DNA of 64,000 bases from Lacihabitans soyangensis (GTDB lineage Bacteria; Bacteroidota; Bacteroidia; Cytophagales; Spirosomataceae). The stretch covers positions 62,001-126,000 of the forward strand of contig NZ_RJUF01000001.1 of NCBI RefSeq assembly GCF_024343775.1, given 5' to 3'. The notes beneath the pieces are model-generated. The model was not told the origin of the DNA, made no database searches, and saw only the letters and a list, made by a program, of their open reading frames with translations. The position numbers and the translations under genes are program-made. Positions 55,035-64,000 of the stretch are shown here, piece by piece. Each line of letters starts with the position of its first letter. The stretch's first letter is position 1.

Positions 55035-56024
55035 ATGTCAATTTTAGCATTTCAAATGCCCGATAAAGTCGTAATGGAAAAAGCAGACGACTTTCATGGT
55101 TTTTTTGAGTTTAAACCGCTCGAAAGAGGATATGGAGTAACCATCGGTAATGCTCTTCGTCGTATATTGTTGTCTTCATTAGAAGGTTATGCAATTACAT
55201 CGGTAAGATTTCCTGGTGTTCTTCATGAGTTTTCATCAATTGAAGGTGTTGTGGATGATGTAACCGAGATTATTTTGAATCTGAAGCAAGTAAGATTTAA
55301 AAAGATTTCGGATTTTGTAGATAATAAGATTACTGTAAAAGTAAAGAATCAGAGTGAATTAACGGCTGGAGAAATTAGTAAATTTTCTTCTTGTTTCGAG
55401 GTTCTTAATCCTGACTTGGTTCTTGCTCGTTTAGATTCTAAAAAGGAGTTGGAGTTCGAAATAATTGTTGATAAAGGTAGAGGTTATGTGCCAAGTGAAG
55501 AACACAAAGCAAATGACCTTCCTATTGGCTTTATTTCTATAGATTCAATCTATACTCCAGTAAAAAATGTTAAGTTCAGTGTAGAAAATACGCGTGTTGA
55601 ACAAAGAACAGATTACGAGAAACTTTTACTAGAAATCAAAACTGATGGTTCTATTCATCCAGAGAAAGCTTTACAAGAGGCGTCACACATTTTGATTCAG
55701 CATTTCCTTAAATTTACAGACGAGAACATGGTGTTTGACTCTAAGAAAGATGAGGAAGACAATATGGTTGATGAAGAGTTCTTACACATGAGAAAACTTC
55801 TGAAAACATCATTGCAAGATCTTGATTTATCTGTTAGAGCCTACAATTGCCTTAAATCTGCTGATATTCGCACTCTAGGTGACTTAGCTAGATTAGAGGT
55901 TGCTGACATGATGAAATTTAGAAACTTTGGTAAGAAATCTCTTACAGAATTGGAGCAACTTATCGCGGATAAGCAACTTCATTTCGGAATGGATGTAGCC
56001 AAATATAAATTAGACGAAGAGTAA
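55035..56024 (+). CDS. rpoA: RNA polymerase alpha subunit
   Basis: Alpha (329 residues) assembles RNA polymerase. It has the N-terminal dimerisation domain ([23 protein letters not shown]) and the C-terminal domain (about 250-320, with [20 protein letters not shown] and the [11 protein letters not shown] motif). It has no separate promoter, so the three hairpins upstream probably tune its expression relative to rpsD. Confidence 0.98.
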   Translation: MSILAFQMPDKVVMEKADDFHGFFEFKPLERGYGVTIGNALRRILLSSLEGYAITSVRFPGVLHEFSSIEGVVDDVTEIILNLKQVRFKKISDFVDNKITVKVKNQSELTAGEISKFSSCFEVLNPDLVLARLDSKKELEFEIIVDKGRGYVPSEEHKANDLPIGFISIDSIYTPVKNVKFSVENTRVEQRTDYEKLLLEIKTDGSIHPEKALQEASHILIQHFLKFTDENMVFDSKKDEEDNMVDEEFLHMRKLLKTSLQDLDLSVRAYNCLKSADIRTLGDLARLEVADMMKFRNFGKKSLTELEQLIADKQLHFGMDVAKYKLDEE

Positions 56025-56120
56025 TAATAATTTCGCAGAATTAATTTTTTAAACTCGTAATAGGTGGAAAGCATAGCTGCGTAACTGTTTTCAAACCGTT
56101 ACTTACGAACAAAGTACAAA

Positions 56121-56717
56121 ATGAGACACGGAAAAAAAGTAAACCATTTAGGTAGAACAAAATCTCACAGGGATGCATTGTTGGCAAACCTTACGATTTC
56201 TTTAATCAAGGCTAAAAGAATTGAGACAACATTAGCTAAAGCCAAAGCTTTGAGAATGTACATCGAGCCTTTGATTACCAAATCAAAAACAGATAATACT
56301 CACTCTAGAAGAACAGTATTCTCGTATTTACAAGATAAAGAGTCAATCAAGATTCTTTTCGGTGAAATTGCTGAGAAAGTAGCTGAAAGAAACGGTGGAT
56401 ATACAAGAATAATCAAGTTGGGACAAAGACAAGGAGATAATGCTTTTGTTGCACTTATCGAATTGGTTGATTTCAACGAAAACTTGTTAAGTTCAGCTGT
56501 TGAGGAAGGCGAAGCTAAAACTAAGCGTTCTAGAAGAGGTAAAAGTAAGAAATCGGAGGAAACAGTTAGTGCAGTAGCAGCTCCAGTTGCTGAAGTGCCT
56601 TCTGCTGAGGTTGTTGAAGAAGTTGTTGAAGAGACTCCTACGGCTGAAGTAGTCGAGGAAGTAACTGAAACGCCTGCTGAAGAAACAGATGATAACAAGG
56701 AAGAGGAAGCAAAGTAA
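56121..56717 (+). CDS. rplQ: 50S ribosomal protein L17 with acidic C-terminal tail
   Basis: L17 (198 residues) lies near the peptide exit. The first 125 residues are standard ([37 protein letters not shown]). The last 65 are a low-complexity Glu/Val/Ala-rich tail ([20 protein letters not shown]), present in Bacteroidota L17. It ends the ribosomal cluster. Confidence 0.97.
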   Translation: MRHGKKVNHLGRTKSHRDALLANLTISLIKAKRIETTLAKAKALRMYIEPLITKSKTDNTHSRRTVFSYLQDKESIKILFGEIAEKVAERNGGYTRIIKLGQRQGDNAFVALIELVDFNENLLSSAVEEGEAKTKRSRRGKSKKSEETVSAVAAPVAEVPSAEVVEEVVEETPTAEVVEEVTETPAEETDDNKEEEAK

Positions 56718-56739
56718 GTTTTATTTGTTTTCTAATATC

Positions 56740-56766
56740 AAAAAGGAGCCTCAACGGCTCCTTTTT
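56740..56766. terminator. Strong bidirectional terminator of the ribosomal cluster
   Basis: A perfect eleven-base-pair stem (AAAAAGGAGCC with GGCTCCTTTTT) and a five-base loop stand between rplQ and the convergent universal stress gene. T runs follow on both strands. Confidence 0.9.
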
Positions 56767-56774
56767 GTGTTTAG

Positions 56775-57596
56775 TCAATCGAAACTATATACTAATATTG
56801 GTATTTGCGTATCGTTTATGATTCTTTTTGTTTTACTAGGATTGAGGATTCCGTCCAATATGCCCCGTTTGTGTGTAGTGAGTGCCAACAAAGAAATATG
56901 CTCATCAGATATCAATTTATTAATTCCTTGTTTAAAATTATTTCCTTCCTTCTGAATATATTTTATATTCTCTTTCCCAAACTTTTTAATCATAGGCTCC
57001 AAAAAAAGTTCATTGGCATTAATGTTTAATTCTGAGGAATCTTCGATATGAACTATAGACAATGTTTGGTCTGAGAATTTCGCTAATTTGACAACTTTCT
57101 CAATGTACTCTTCTTCATCAAATTCAAGTTGTGTGGCGTAGGCTAAATTGCTCAGTATTTCATTTTCATAATTTTCGGGTATAACTAAGAGCGGTGCTTC
57201 TATATTATCAATTAAATGATTGGCTGTTGAACCAATTATTTTGTCAATTATATTGCTATATCCCGTTTTTCCAACTACTATGAATAAAACGTTTTCGGTT
57301 GTACAGATATCATTAAGAATGCTACTTAAATCGCTGAAGGATAGTTTGTAATCTACCACCAAGCCCTCTATTCGTATTCTTTCCGTTTCTAATATTAGTC
57401 TCTCTTCTAAGGCCTTTACGGTATTTTGGTATGTTTCTTCTATAAGGCCAATAGGTACATTAGGGTCTAAGATGGGAGGTGAGTAAGCGTGCACCAGCGT
57501 GATTTTGGCGTTTATTATTTTCGCCAGTTTTATCGAATGATTAACGGCATTGGTGCTTCCCTGAGAAAAATCTGTGGCTACAACGATGGTTTTCAT
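56775..57596 (-). CDS. Tandem universal stress protein (two Usp domains)
   Basis: This 273-residue protein has two Usp folds. The first (about 1-145) starts MKTIVVATDFSQGSTNAVNHS and carries the ATP-binding pattern VVGKTGYSNIIDKIIGSTAN near 125 (G-x2-G-x9-GS/T). The second (about 150-273) is more divergent and ends with TTHKRGILDGILNPSKTKRI, which also looks nucleotide-binding. Universal stress proteins support survival in starvation and redox stress; their exact function is not known. It converges on the ribosomal cluster and shares its terminator. Confidence 0.87.
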   Translation of the reverse strand: MKTIVVATDFSQGSTNAVNHSIKLAKIINAKITLVHAYSPPILDPNVPIGLIEETYQNTVKALEERLILETERIRIEGLVVDYKLSFSDLSSILNDICTTENVLFIVVGKTGYSNIIDKIIGSTANHLIDNIEAPLLVIPENYENEILSNLAYATQLEFDEEEYIEKVVKLAKFSDQTLSIVHIEDSSELNINANELFLEPMIKKFGKENIKYIQKEGNNFKQGINKLISDEHISLLALTTHKRGILDGILNPSKTKRIINDTQIPILVYSFD

Positions 57597-57736
57597 TATT
57601 TCATTAATTTAAAATTTGTTTAGCGATTCTTTCCGTTGTCAAAGTTAGGGTTCATAAATCTTTGAAAATATGATTTACAGAATCATAAAATATGATTTTT
57701 GGTAATTTATCTACATTATTTGTTGATATGGTAATA

Positions 57737-57771
57737 TTTGTTAGATAAGTTGATTTTTTGATATAACTTTG
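57737..57771 (+). promoter_or_regulatory. Bacteroidota-type promoter of carA
   Basis: TTTG at 57737-57740 and TAACTTTG at 57764-57771, 23 bases apart, precede the carA ATG at 57811 by 39 bases. Confidence 0.55.
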
Positions 57772-57810
57772 TACTCCGATAATCTTATCTAATCGGAAAA
57801 TAACATTCTA

Positions 57811-58911
57811 ATGAGTTTCATTCCCCAAGACGCTATCTTAATGCTTCAAGATGGCACTGTTTTCAAAGGTAAAGCTTTAGGTAAAATAGGTACAACAACA
57901 GGTGAAATCTGTTTTAATACCGGTATGACAGGCTACCAAGAGATTTATACCGATCCTTCATATTTTGGTCAGGTTATAGTAAATACCACTGCCCACATAG
58001 GTAACTATGGTGTTAAACTTGATTCTGAAGAAGAATCGGACAGCATTAAAATTAAAGGAATGATATGCAACTCTTACGCAGATCATTACTATTCTCGAAA
58101 CACTGCTGATTATTCATTGCAAGAGTATTTTGAAAAAAATGGAATCGTGGGTATCTGTGATATTGATACCAGACAAATCGTGAGATATATCAGAAACGCA
58201 GGGGTAATGAACTGTATTATTTCTTCTGAGATTTCTGATGAGGTGGAATTGAAGAAAATTCTGGATGATTGCCCTTCGATGGACGGATTGGAGTTGAGCT
58301 CACTCGTGAGCACCAAGGAATCTTATTTTTTAGGTAATCCAGAAGCCAAACATAAGTTGGCTGTGATTGACTACGGCTGCAAAAGAAATATCTTGAGGAA
58401 TTTTGTTCAAAGAGATTGTTATGTAAAGGTATTTAATGCTAAAGCAGATATTGCAGAGATTTTGGAATGGAATGCTGATGGGTATTTTATTTCAAACGGC
58501 CCTGGAGATCCAGGAGCTATGGATTATGCTGTAGAAACCATCACCGAACTTTTGAAGTCTGACAAGCCACTCTTCGGAATATGCCTAGGTCACCAATTGC
58601 TGAGCAGATCGGTAGGTATAGGTACATATAAAATGCATAATGGACACAGAGGCTTAAATCACCCTGTTAAGAACTTAATTTCAGGAAAATGTGAGGTTAC
58701 ATCACAAAACCATGGCTTTGCCGTTATTCCAGAAGAAGCCTTCAAAAGTGAGGAGGTCGAGGTAACCCACCTAAACTTGAATGACAATACCATTGAGGGT
58801 ATCAGACTGAAAAACAAACCTGCTTTTTCGGTTCAATATCACCCTGAGGCTGCCCCTGGTCCTCACGATTCTAACTATTTATTCGACCAGTTTGTCGCCA
58901 TGATGAACTAA
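57811..58911 (+). CDS. carA: Carbamoyl-phosphate synthase small subunit
   Basis: CarA (366 residues) is the glutaminase subunit that supplies ammonia to CarB for arginine and pyrimidine synthesis. The N-terminal dimerisation domain has FNTGMTGYQEIYTDPSYFGQ. The class I glutaminase domain has YFISNGPGDPGAMDYA, the nucleophile Cys in LFGICLGHQLLSRSVG and the His-Glu pair in VQYHPEAAPGPHDS. The large subunit carB is not adjacent; the next gene is thrC, 11 bases downstream. Confidence 0.96.
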   Translation: MSFIPQDAILMLQDGTVFKGKALGKIGTTTGEICFNTGMTGYQEIYTDPSYFGQVIVNTTAHIGNYGVKLDSEEESDSIKIKGMICNSYADHYYSRNTADYSLQEYFEKNGIVGICDIDTRQIVRYIRNAGVMNCIISSEISDEVELKKILDDCPSMDGLELSSLVSTKESYFLGNPEAKHKLAVIDYGCKRNILRNFVQRDCYVKVFNAKADIAEILEWNADGYFISNGPGDPGAMDYAVETITELLKSDKPLFGICLGHQLLSRSVGIGTYKMHNGHRGLNHPVKNLISGKCEVTSQNHGFAVIPEEAFKSEEVEVTHLNLNDNTIEGIRLKNKPAFSVQYHPEAAPGPHDSNYLFDQFVAMMN

Positions 58912-58922
58912 TTCTGAAGTTA

Positions 58923-60236
58923 ATGCAGCTATATAGTACAAATCGAATCAGCGAGAATGTAGGCTTTGAAGAGGCTATTTTTAGAGGACTACCGCCTGAT
59001 AATGGCCTTTATATGCCCTTAAACATCCCGAAATTGCCACAGTCATTTTGGGATAATATAGAAAACTTATCTCTTAACGAAATCGCTTTTGAGATTTGTA
59101 GTGGTTTAATAGGTGACGACATTCCGAAAGATGATTTAAAAACGCTGATCGATCAAGCCATAGATTTTGAGGCACCTGTCGTGCCGATAAAAGAAAATAT
59201 TTATTGTTTAGAGTTATTTCATGGCTCTTCCATGGCATTTAAAGACTTTGGTGCCAGATTTATGGCAGCAGTGATGTCTTATTTTTTGAAAAAATCTCAG
59301 AAAAGCATAAATATTCTAGTAGCCACATCAGGTGATACAGGCGGGGCTGTTGCACAAGGCTTTTTCGATAAAGAAAATATTTCTGTTACCATCCTTTATC
59401 CGGCGGGTAAAGTGAGTGATATTCAAGAAAAACAATTAACCACCCTAGGCAAGAATATTAAGGCCTTAGAAATAGATGGTACGTTTGATGACTGTCAGGC
59501 CTTGGTTAAGCAGGCTTTTTTAGACAATGACCTTAGAGGGAAGTTTAATCTGGCCTCAGCCAATTCCATTAATATAGCTCGACTTATTCCACAGTCATTT
59601 TATTACGTGGCTGCGTATGCCGCCTTGAAAAAAAATGGTAAGAAAATGGTTTTCTCTGTACCATCTGGCAATTTTGGTAATTTAACGGCTGGTTTATTGG
59701 CCATTAAGATGGGAATGCCAAATACAACTTTTATCGCTGCGACAAATATCAACAAGGTAGTTCCAGAATATTTAGAGTCTGGCGTTTATTCGCCCATCTC
59801 GCCGTCAAAGTCGACCATATCCAATGCCATGGATGTGGGTAATCCAAGTAATTTTCCCAGAATGAGGGCATTGTTTGGAGATAGTTTGTCTGATATGAAA
59901 GGGTATGTGAAGGGTTGTTATTTTGACGATAATCAAACAAGAGACGGTATAAAAGAACTTTATGAAGATTACGGTTACCTCACCTGCCCGCACTCGGCTA
60001 TAGGGTATTTGGGTTTAAAAGAATTTATGGATAAAAACTCCTCTGATGATTCATTGGGCGTGTTTTTGTCAACTGCACATTATGCCAAATTCTTGCCCGA
60101 GATGGAGTCTACACTAGGTTTTTTGCCTGAAATTCCTGAAAGGTTGGAGAGTTTGTTGAGTAAAACTAAGGTTGCTGTATCAATGGCAAACGACTTTGAA
60201 GATTTTAAAAGTTACTTGAACGAGAATTTAATATAA
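58923..60236 (+). CDS. thrC: Threonine synthase
   Basis: ThrC (437 residues) is a PLP enzyme forming threonine from O-phosphohomoserine. The PLP lysine lies in FHGSSMAFKDFGARFMA near 107; VATSGDTGGAVAQGF binds the phosphate and FSVPSGNFGNLTAGLLA the cofactor. This is the long (yeast/E. coli-type) form. It follows carA closely; a strong hairpin terminator begins at its stop codon. Confidence 0.96.
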   Translation: MQLYSTNRISENVGFEEAIFRGLPPDNGLYMPLNIPKLPQSFWDNIENLSLNEIAFEICSGLIGDDIPKDDLKTLIDQAIDFEAPVVPIKENIYCLELFHGSSMAFKDFGARFMAAVMSYFLKKSQKSINILVATSGDTGGAVAQGFFDKENISVTILYPAGKVSDIQEKQLTTLGKNIKALEIDGTFDDCQALVKQAFLDNDLRGKFNLASANSINIARLIPQSFYYVAAYAALKKNGKKMVFSVPSGNFGNLTAGLLAIKMGMPNTTFIAATNINKVVPEYLESGVYSPISPSKSTISNAMDVGNPSNFPRMRALFGDSLSDMKGYVKGCYFDDNQTRDGIKELYEDYGYLTCPHSAIGYLGLKEFMDKNSSDDSLGVFLSTAHYAKFLPEMESTLGFLPEIPERLESLLSKTKVAVSMANDFEDFKSYLNENLI

Positions 60237-60268
60237 AAGAGGCGAGGTTTCAAACCTTGCCTCTTTTG
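60235..60268. terminator. Bidirectional terminator between thrC and glgB
   Basis: A 15-base-pair imperfect stem (AAAAGAGGCGAGGTT with AACCTTGCCTCTTTT, one mismatch) ends with T runs in both directions, so it serves both convergent genes. Confidence 0.9.
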
Positions 60269-60275
60269 TAATTGC

Positions 60276-62213
60276 TTATTTGATGATAACGGCACCGAGA
60301 GGTGGTAAAGTCAACTCAATCGATTGTTCGAAACCGTGAGCTTTGATCGCCTCTGTTTTTAGACTGCTGTTTACGTTGCCAGCACCCCAATATTTAACAT
60401 CATCAGAGTTTAGTATTTCAACATATTGTTTGTTTTTTGGTACTCCGACACGGTAATTCTTTTGTGGTAGTGGAGTAAGGTTTAACAACACCATCACCTC
60501 CTCATTCAACCCTTTGCGACGATAATAAACCACACAATTGTTAGTATCCGAGGTGTCCAACCAATCAAAACCTTCAGGGCTAAATTGTTTATCAAATAAT
60601 GCTGGTTCGGCTCTATAGACCTTGTTTAAGTCTTGCACCAATAAATTGATACCTTTATGACTGTCGTAGTTTAACAAGTGCCAATCCAAACTTTTTAAGA
60701 AATTCCATTCTTCTGATTGCCCAAACTCGCCACCCATAAAAAGTAATTTGGACCCTGGATGGGTAAACATATAAGAAAATAACAATCTAAGATTTGCAAA
60801 TTTTTGCCATTCATCACCCGGCATTTTGTTAAGTAATGAATGTTTTCCGTAAACCACTTCATCGTGTGAGAGCGGCAACATGAAATTTTCAGAAAAGGCA
60901 TACACGGTGCTGAAAGTCAGATCATTTTGGTGCCATTTTCGGTACATTGGATCTTTTGAGAAATATCGAAGGGTGTCATTCATCCATCCCATCATCCATT
61001 TCATACCAAAACCAAGTCCTCCCAAGAAAGTGGGTCTTGAAACTCCCGGGAATGCTGTAGATTCCTCAGCTATGGTTTGAACATCAGGAAAGGACTTGTA
61101 TATCTCTTCGTTGAGTTCTTTGAAAAGTGAAATTACCTCAAGGTTTTCTCTTCCACCGAATACATTAGGTATCCATTCTCCGTCGTTTCGAGAATAGTCT
61201 CTGTAGAGCATTGATGCCACTGCATCCACTCTTAATCCATCAGCATGGAATCTGTCCAACCAAAACAAGGCATTACTTATTAGGAATGAGCGAACCTCGT
61301 ATCGGCCATAATTAAAAATGTATGATTTCCAGTCTGGATGGTAACCTTGTCGTGGATCTTCATGTTCGTAAAGAGCCGAACCATCAAATCTATAAATACC
61401 ATGGGCATCGTTTGGATAATGAGATGGAACCCAGTCTAGGATTACTCCAATACCATTTTGGTGCAACTGCTCCACCAGATACATAAAATCTTGTGGGGTC
61501 CCAAACCTGCTACTTGCGGCAAAATAACCCGTTATTTGGTAGCCCCACGAAGGCTCGTAAGGGTGTTGCATAATGGGCATAAACTCCACGTGTGTAAAGC
61601 CCATTTCTTTTACATATGGCACTAAAGTGTCGGCTATCTCTCTATAAGTGAGCCTTCTATCGTTATCTTGAGGGTCTCTTTTCCATGATCCAAGATGCAC
61701 TTCATAAACAGAACAAGGTGCTGAAAGGCTATTGGCCGTTTTTCTGGTCTTCATCCACTCTTCGTCTTTCCACTCATACCAAGTATCCCAAACAATGGAA
61801 GCGGTTTTAGGCGACTCCTCCCATCTGAGAGCAAAAGGATCACCTTTTTCCAGTTTTTGTCCTCCAATATTAGAATTTATGAAATATTTATAAACATGTC
61901 CATTCCCAACGTTGGCCACCCAGCCTTCCCAAATACCAGAGCCGTCCCATCGCGGCATCAACTGATGGCTCTCAGAGTTCCATCCATTAAAGTCGCCAAA
62001 AACAGAAACTGAAGCAGCATTTGGAGCCCAAACTCCGAAGTAGGTTCCAAGAATTCCTTGATTTTCTAAAACATGTGACCCAAGTTTCTCGTATAAACGA
62101 TAGTGACGACCTGATTTAAATAACGAAATGTCAAAGTCTGTTAACAACGAAAAGGGTTCAACATTCTTGAATTCTGGTGTTTCTGGGTTTGTTGCTTGTT
62201 TTTTCTTGCTCAT
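60276..62213 (-). CDS. glgB: 1,4-alpha-glucan branching enzyme
   Basis: GlgB (645 residues) introduces alpha-1,6 branches into glycogen. It has an N-terminal CBM48 domain (about 30-130: GTYFGVWAPNAASVSVFGDFNGW), a GH13 catalytic barrel with DWVPSHYPNDAHG, the nucleophile Asp in DGLRVDAVASMLY near 325, the acid/base Glu in IAEESTAFPGVS near 380, the LPLSHDEVVYGK His-Asp-Glu motif near 450, and a C-terminal domain. No other glg gene lies in the window. Confidence 0.96.
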   Translation of the reverse strand: MSKKKQATNPETPEFKNVEPFSLLTDFDISLFKSGRHYRLYEKLGSHVLENQGILGTYFGVWAPNAASVSVFGDFNGWNSESHQLMPRWDGSGIWEGWVANVGNGHVYKYFINSNIGGQKLEKGDPFALRWEESPKTASIVWDTWYEWKDEEWMKTRKTANSLSAPCSVYEVHLGSWKRDPQDNDRRLTYREIADTLVPYVKEMGFTHVEFMPIMQHPYEPSWGYQITGYFAASSRFGTPQDFMYLVEQLHQNGIGVILDWVPSHYPNDAHGIYRFDGSALYEHEDPRQGYHPDWKSYIFNYGRYEVRSFLISNALFWLDRFHADGLRVDAVASMLYRDYSRNDGEWIPNVFGGRENLEVISLFKELNEEIYKSFPDVQTIAEESTAFPGVSRPTFLGGLGFGMKWMMGWMNDTLRYFSKDPMYRKWHQNDLTFSTVYAFSENFMLPLSHDEVVYGKHSLLNKMPGDEWQKFANLRLLFSYMFTHPGSKLLFMGGEFGQSEEWNFLKSLDWHLLNYDSHKGINLLVQDLNKVYRAEPALFDKQFSPEGFDWLDTSDTNNCVVYYRRKGLNEEVMVLLNLTPLPQKNYRVGVPKNKQYVEILNSDDVKYWGAGNVNSSLKTEAIKAHGFEQSIELTLPPLGAVIIK

Positions 62214-62398
62214 AAAGGTTAAATGTATATTTACGCTTGCAATATCTTAAAATTAATCTTGCTTTGCGAAACAAAATTCGAAGTTTTTTCAAAAAGGAAA
62301 GATAGTATTTTTTTGGGTTGATTTATTGCCTTTTTTTTAAAATATATTTGTGGTAAATAGTTTTATTTAATCTTTTAGTAGAAATAACCGAATTAAAG

Positions 62399-62406
62399 TA
62401 TTTTTG
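62399..62406 (+). promoter_or_regulatory. Bacteroidota-type -7 box upstream of the STAS-like gene
   Basis: TATTTTTG matches TAnnTTTG, 24 bases before the ATG; a T-rich element at 62373-62376 lies 22 bases upstream. Confidence 0.45.
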
Positions 62407-62429
62407 CGGACTGAAAATTATCGATCGAG

Positions 62430-62831
62430 ATGGAAATTAACAAAAGCGAACAATACGTGGTATTTAAGCCACTAGGAGCAAGTTTTGATGATACAGTTGC
62501 TGCGGCGGTGGAGAAAAATATAGCGGTGATGTATTCTTCTGAGGGAAAAATAAATTTTATTTTGAACTTACTCAAGGTAGACTCCATTAGCCCGGGTGCA
62601 ATCACCTTGTTAAACAAAGTTCAAAGAATATGCAAAAATGAGTCTGGTTTATTGGTGTTGATTTCTACCAACAATGATGTGATTGATTTCATATCTGGAG
62701 CTACCGAAGATTTTTTGCTGATATTGCCAAGCGAAGAAGAAGCCATAGATGCCGTTTATATGAATGAGTTAGAAAATGACTTCAAAGATGAGCAGGACGA
62801 AGAATTTGGTTCGGAAGAAAGCGACTATTGA
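62430..62831 (+). CDS. STAS-like (anti-sigma factor antagonist-like) protein
   Basis: This 133-residue protein has a mixed alpha/beta pattern resembling STAS domains (KINFILNLLKVDSISPGAITLL and ESGLLVLISTNNDVIDFISG), followed by an acidic tail (DFKDEQDEEFGSEESDY). A serine for phosphorylation in the SISPGAI turn (about 51) is plausible. Its role could be partner switching with an anti-sigma kinase, but none is seen. The TTG start of rnz overlaps its stop codon, so both are co-translated. Confidence 0.6.
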   Translation: MEINKSEQYVVFKPLGASFDDTVAAAVEKNIAVMYSSEGKINFILNLLKVDSISPGAITLLNKVQRICKNESGLLVLISTNNDVIDFISGATEDFLLILPSEEEAIDAVYMNELENDFKDEQDEEFGSEESDY

Positions 62832-63751
62832 TAAATAAATACAGGTTGGAATTTAGAATACTCGGTACTGGTTCAGCAACACCTCAATTGCAACGCAATC
62901 CTTCGGCTTTTGTCGTAACCATTGATAATTTTTTAGTTTTGATTGATTGCGGTGAAGGAACCCAATATCGATTATTAGAGCATAAAGTAAAGATTTCTAG
63001 GTTACGCTATATTCTCATCAGTCATTTGCATGGTGATCATTATTTTGGTCTGATTGGGCTATTAAGTACCTTAAACATGCAAAAAAGAACTGAACCTTTG
63101 GTTATATTCGGGCCAAAAGGTTTGGACGAAATCATTGCCTTGCAACTCAAATATTCAGGAACTATTCTGAACTTCAAACTCGATTTTTCGGTAACTGATC
63201 CGACTGGTTTCAATCCAATTTTGGAGACTGAAACCATTGAAATTAAAACATTTCCACTAAAACATAGGATTGACTGCACGGGTTTTTTGTTAACCAAGAA
63301 AAAATCGAAACGGAAAATCCTGGCTGAAAAACTCCCTGAAAATTTTCCTGCAATTTTTTATAAGATGTTGCAAGATGGGCATGATATAACCGACGAATTG
63401 AGTCGTGTCACTTATATCAATGCTGAATGTACGACTGACGGATGTTCAGAAAAACGTTTGGCTTATTGCTCTGATACTATCTATGACGAGTCCATTGTAG
63501 ATTATATCAAGGATGTTGACTTACTCTATCACGAGGCAACCTTCTTGACCGAGCAAGCCGAAAGGGCCAAAGTTACCTTCCACACCACAGCAGCCCAAGC
63601 TGCCTCCATTGCCCAAAAAGCCAATGCCAAGCAATTGATAATCGGTCATTTTTCTTCTAGGTACAAAACCACTGAAGATTTTCTTGTTCAAGCTCAGGAG
63701 ATTTTTCCAAACACCACACTTTCCAAAGAAGGTGAAAATTTCATTTTTTAA
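62828..63751 (+). CDS. rnz: Ribonuclease Z
   Basis: RNase Z (307 residues) is a zinc endonuclease that cuts 3' trailers from tRNA precursors. The metal-binding HLHGDHYFGL near 65-74 and LIDCGEGTQYRLLEHKVKISR, later YHEATF near 235 and the final IIGHFSSRYKTTE near 282 are all present. The start is a TTG at 62828 inside the stop codon of the upstream gene (TTGA overlap), since no closer ATG fits the N-terminal strand EFRILGTGSATP. Confidence 0.93.
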   Translation: MINKYRLEFRILGTGSATPQLQRNPSAFVVTIDNFLVLIDCGEGTQYRLLEHKVKISRLRYILISHLHGDHYFGLIGLLSTLNMQKRTEPLVIFGPKGLDEIIALQLKYSGTILNFKLDFSVTDPTGFNPILETETIEIKTFPLKHRIDCTGFLLTKKKSKRKILAEKLPENFPAIFYKMLQDGHDITDELSRVTYINAECTTDGCSEKRLAYCSDTIYDESIVDYIKDVDLLYHEATFLTEQAERAKVTFHTTAAQAASIAQKANAKQLIIGHFSSRYKTTEDFLVQAQEIFPNTTLSKEGENFIF

Positions 63752-63835
63752 GTAAAGTATATAACTTTTACAATCTATTTAAGTCCTTGCAAGATTTTTA
63801 CCATATAAACTCTATGAGATTGGTAGGATAAATAA

Positions 63836-63843
63836 TAACTTTG
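63836..63843 (+). promoter_or_regulatory. Bacteroidota-type -7 box upstream of the reductase gene
   Basis: TAACTTTG matches TAnnTTTG, 25 bases before the ATG at 63869. A TTGG near 63820 may be the -33 element. Confidence 0.5.
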
Positions 63844-63868
63844 GAGAAAATATAATTGGAATAGTACA

Positions 63869-64000
63869 ATGCAAAGTTTCAGGACAGAGTTAGAGAATCC
63901 AGTAGTTGAACAGGATATAATTGATTTAGAGAAGAAAATCAGAATGTTTCGTGAAGGTACAATTCACGAAGATAAATTCAGAAGTTTGCGTTTGGCTAGA
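63869..64000 (+). CDS. Nitrite/sulfite reductase (N-terminal fragment, runs off the window)
   Basis: Only the first 44 residues are present: MQSFRTELENPVVEQDII then DLEKKIRMFREGTIHEDKFRSLRLAR. This N-terminus matches what I recall for the ferredoxin/NAD(P)H-type nitrite or sulfite reductase hemoprotein of Bacteroidota, whose parachelin-like helix precedes a YGQRQ motif. Those enzymes reduce sulfite or nitrite with a sirohaem-[4Fe-4S] centre. The call rests on a short segment, so it is moderately certain. Confidence 0.6.
   Translation, partial: MQSFRTELENPVVEQDIIDLEKKIRMFREGTIHEDKFRSLRLAR

Overview
The window looks like a piece of a Bacteroidota chromosome, most likely from a Cytophagales-type (Spirosoma/Leadbetterella-like) bacterium. 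The evidence is AT-rich DNA, promoters of the Bacteroidota form (TTTG, then about 20 bases, then TAnnTTTG), no Shine-Dalgarno pattern, a gldC homologue, a lipoprotein-type TamA (TamL), SurA-like chaperone pairs, the block miaB / sigma-54 activator / lptE / secG, and a ribosomal cluster ordered secY-map-infA-rpmJ. The species is inferred from gene content only.

Layout. 1-7.5 kb: a peptide-export locus. A galactosyltransferase-like gene (cut by the left edge) and a small XRE regulator lie on the minus strand. On the plus strand are gldC, then a decayed stretch that still encodes a double-glycine leader, then a complete type I secretion set (C39-peptidase ABC transporter, HlyD adaptor, TolC channel). 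7.5-13 kb: DUF779 and aldehyde dehydrogenase, divergent from an AraC regulator with three tandem operator-like repeats between them, then a P1-family peptidase and a WG-repeat protein. 13-28.8 kb: envelope and housekeeping genes (ABC exporter, glycosyltransferase, hemL, a periplasmic-binding-like protein, yidC, TrmH-type methyltransferase, tamL, miaB, sigma-54 activator, lptE, secG). 28.8-33.2 kb: an accessory island. It has a protein of unknown function flanked by two homologous small coding stretches, one of them decayed, and then two minus-strand genes bounded by inverted attC-like sites, which resembles a small integron cassette array without an integrase. One of these genes encodes a PD-(D/E)XK-type nuclease. 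33.2-40.8 kb: PolX, MoxR ATPase, two parvulin-type chaperones (one fused to an OmpA-like domain) and agmatine deiminase. 40.8-41.5 kb: a gene-free stretch with a candidate small RNA and the promoter and leader of the ribosomal cluster. 41.5-56.7 kb: ribosomal proteins, secY, map, infA and rpoA, from rplC to rplQ, without rpsJ at its head. 56.7-64 kb: universal stress protein, carA, thrC, glgB, a STAS-like protein, RNase Z and the start of a nitrite/sulfite reductase.

How it works together: most of the window is core metabolism, translation and outer-membrane biogenesis (SecY, SecG, YidC, two SurA-like proteins, TamL, LptE). The unusual parts are the type I peptide exporter whose neighbouring precursor gene appears broken, and the cassette-like island carrying a candidate defence nuclease.
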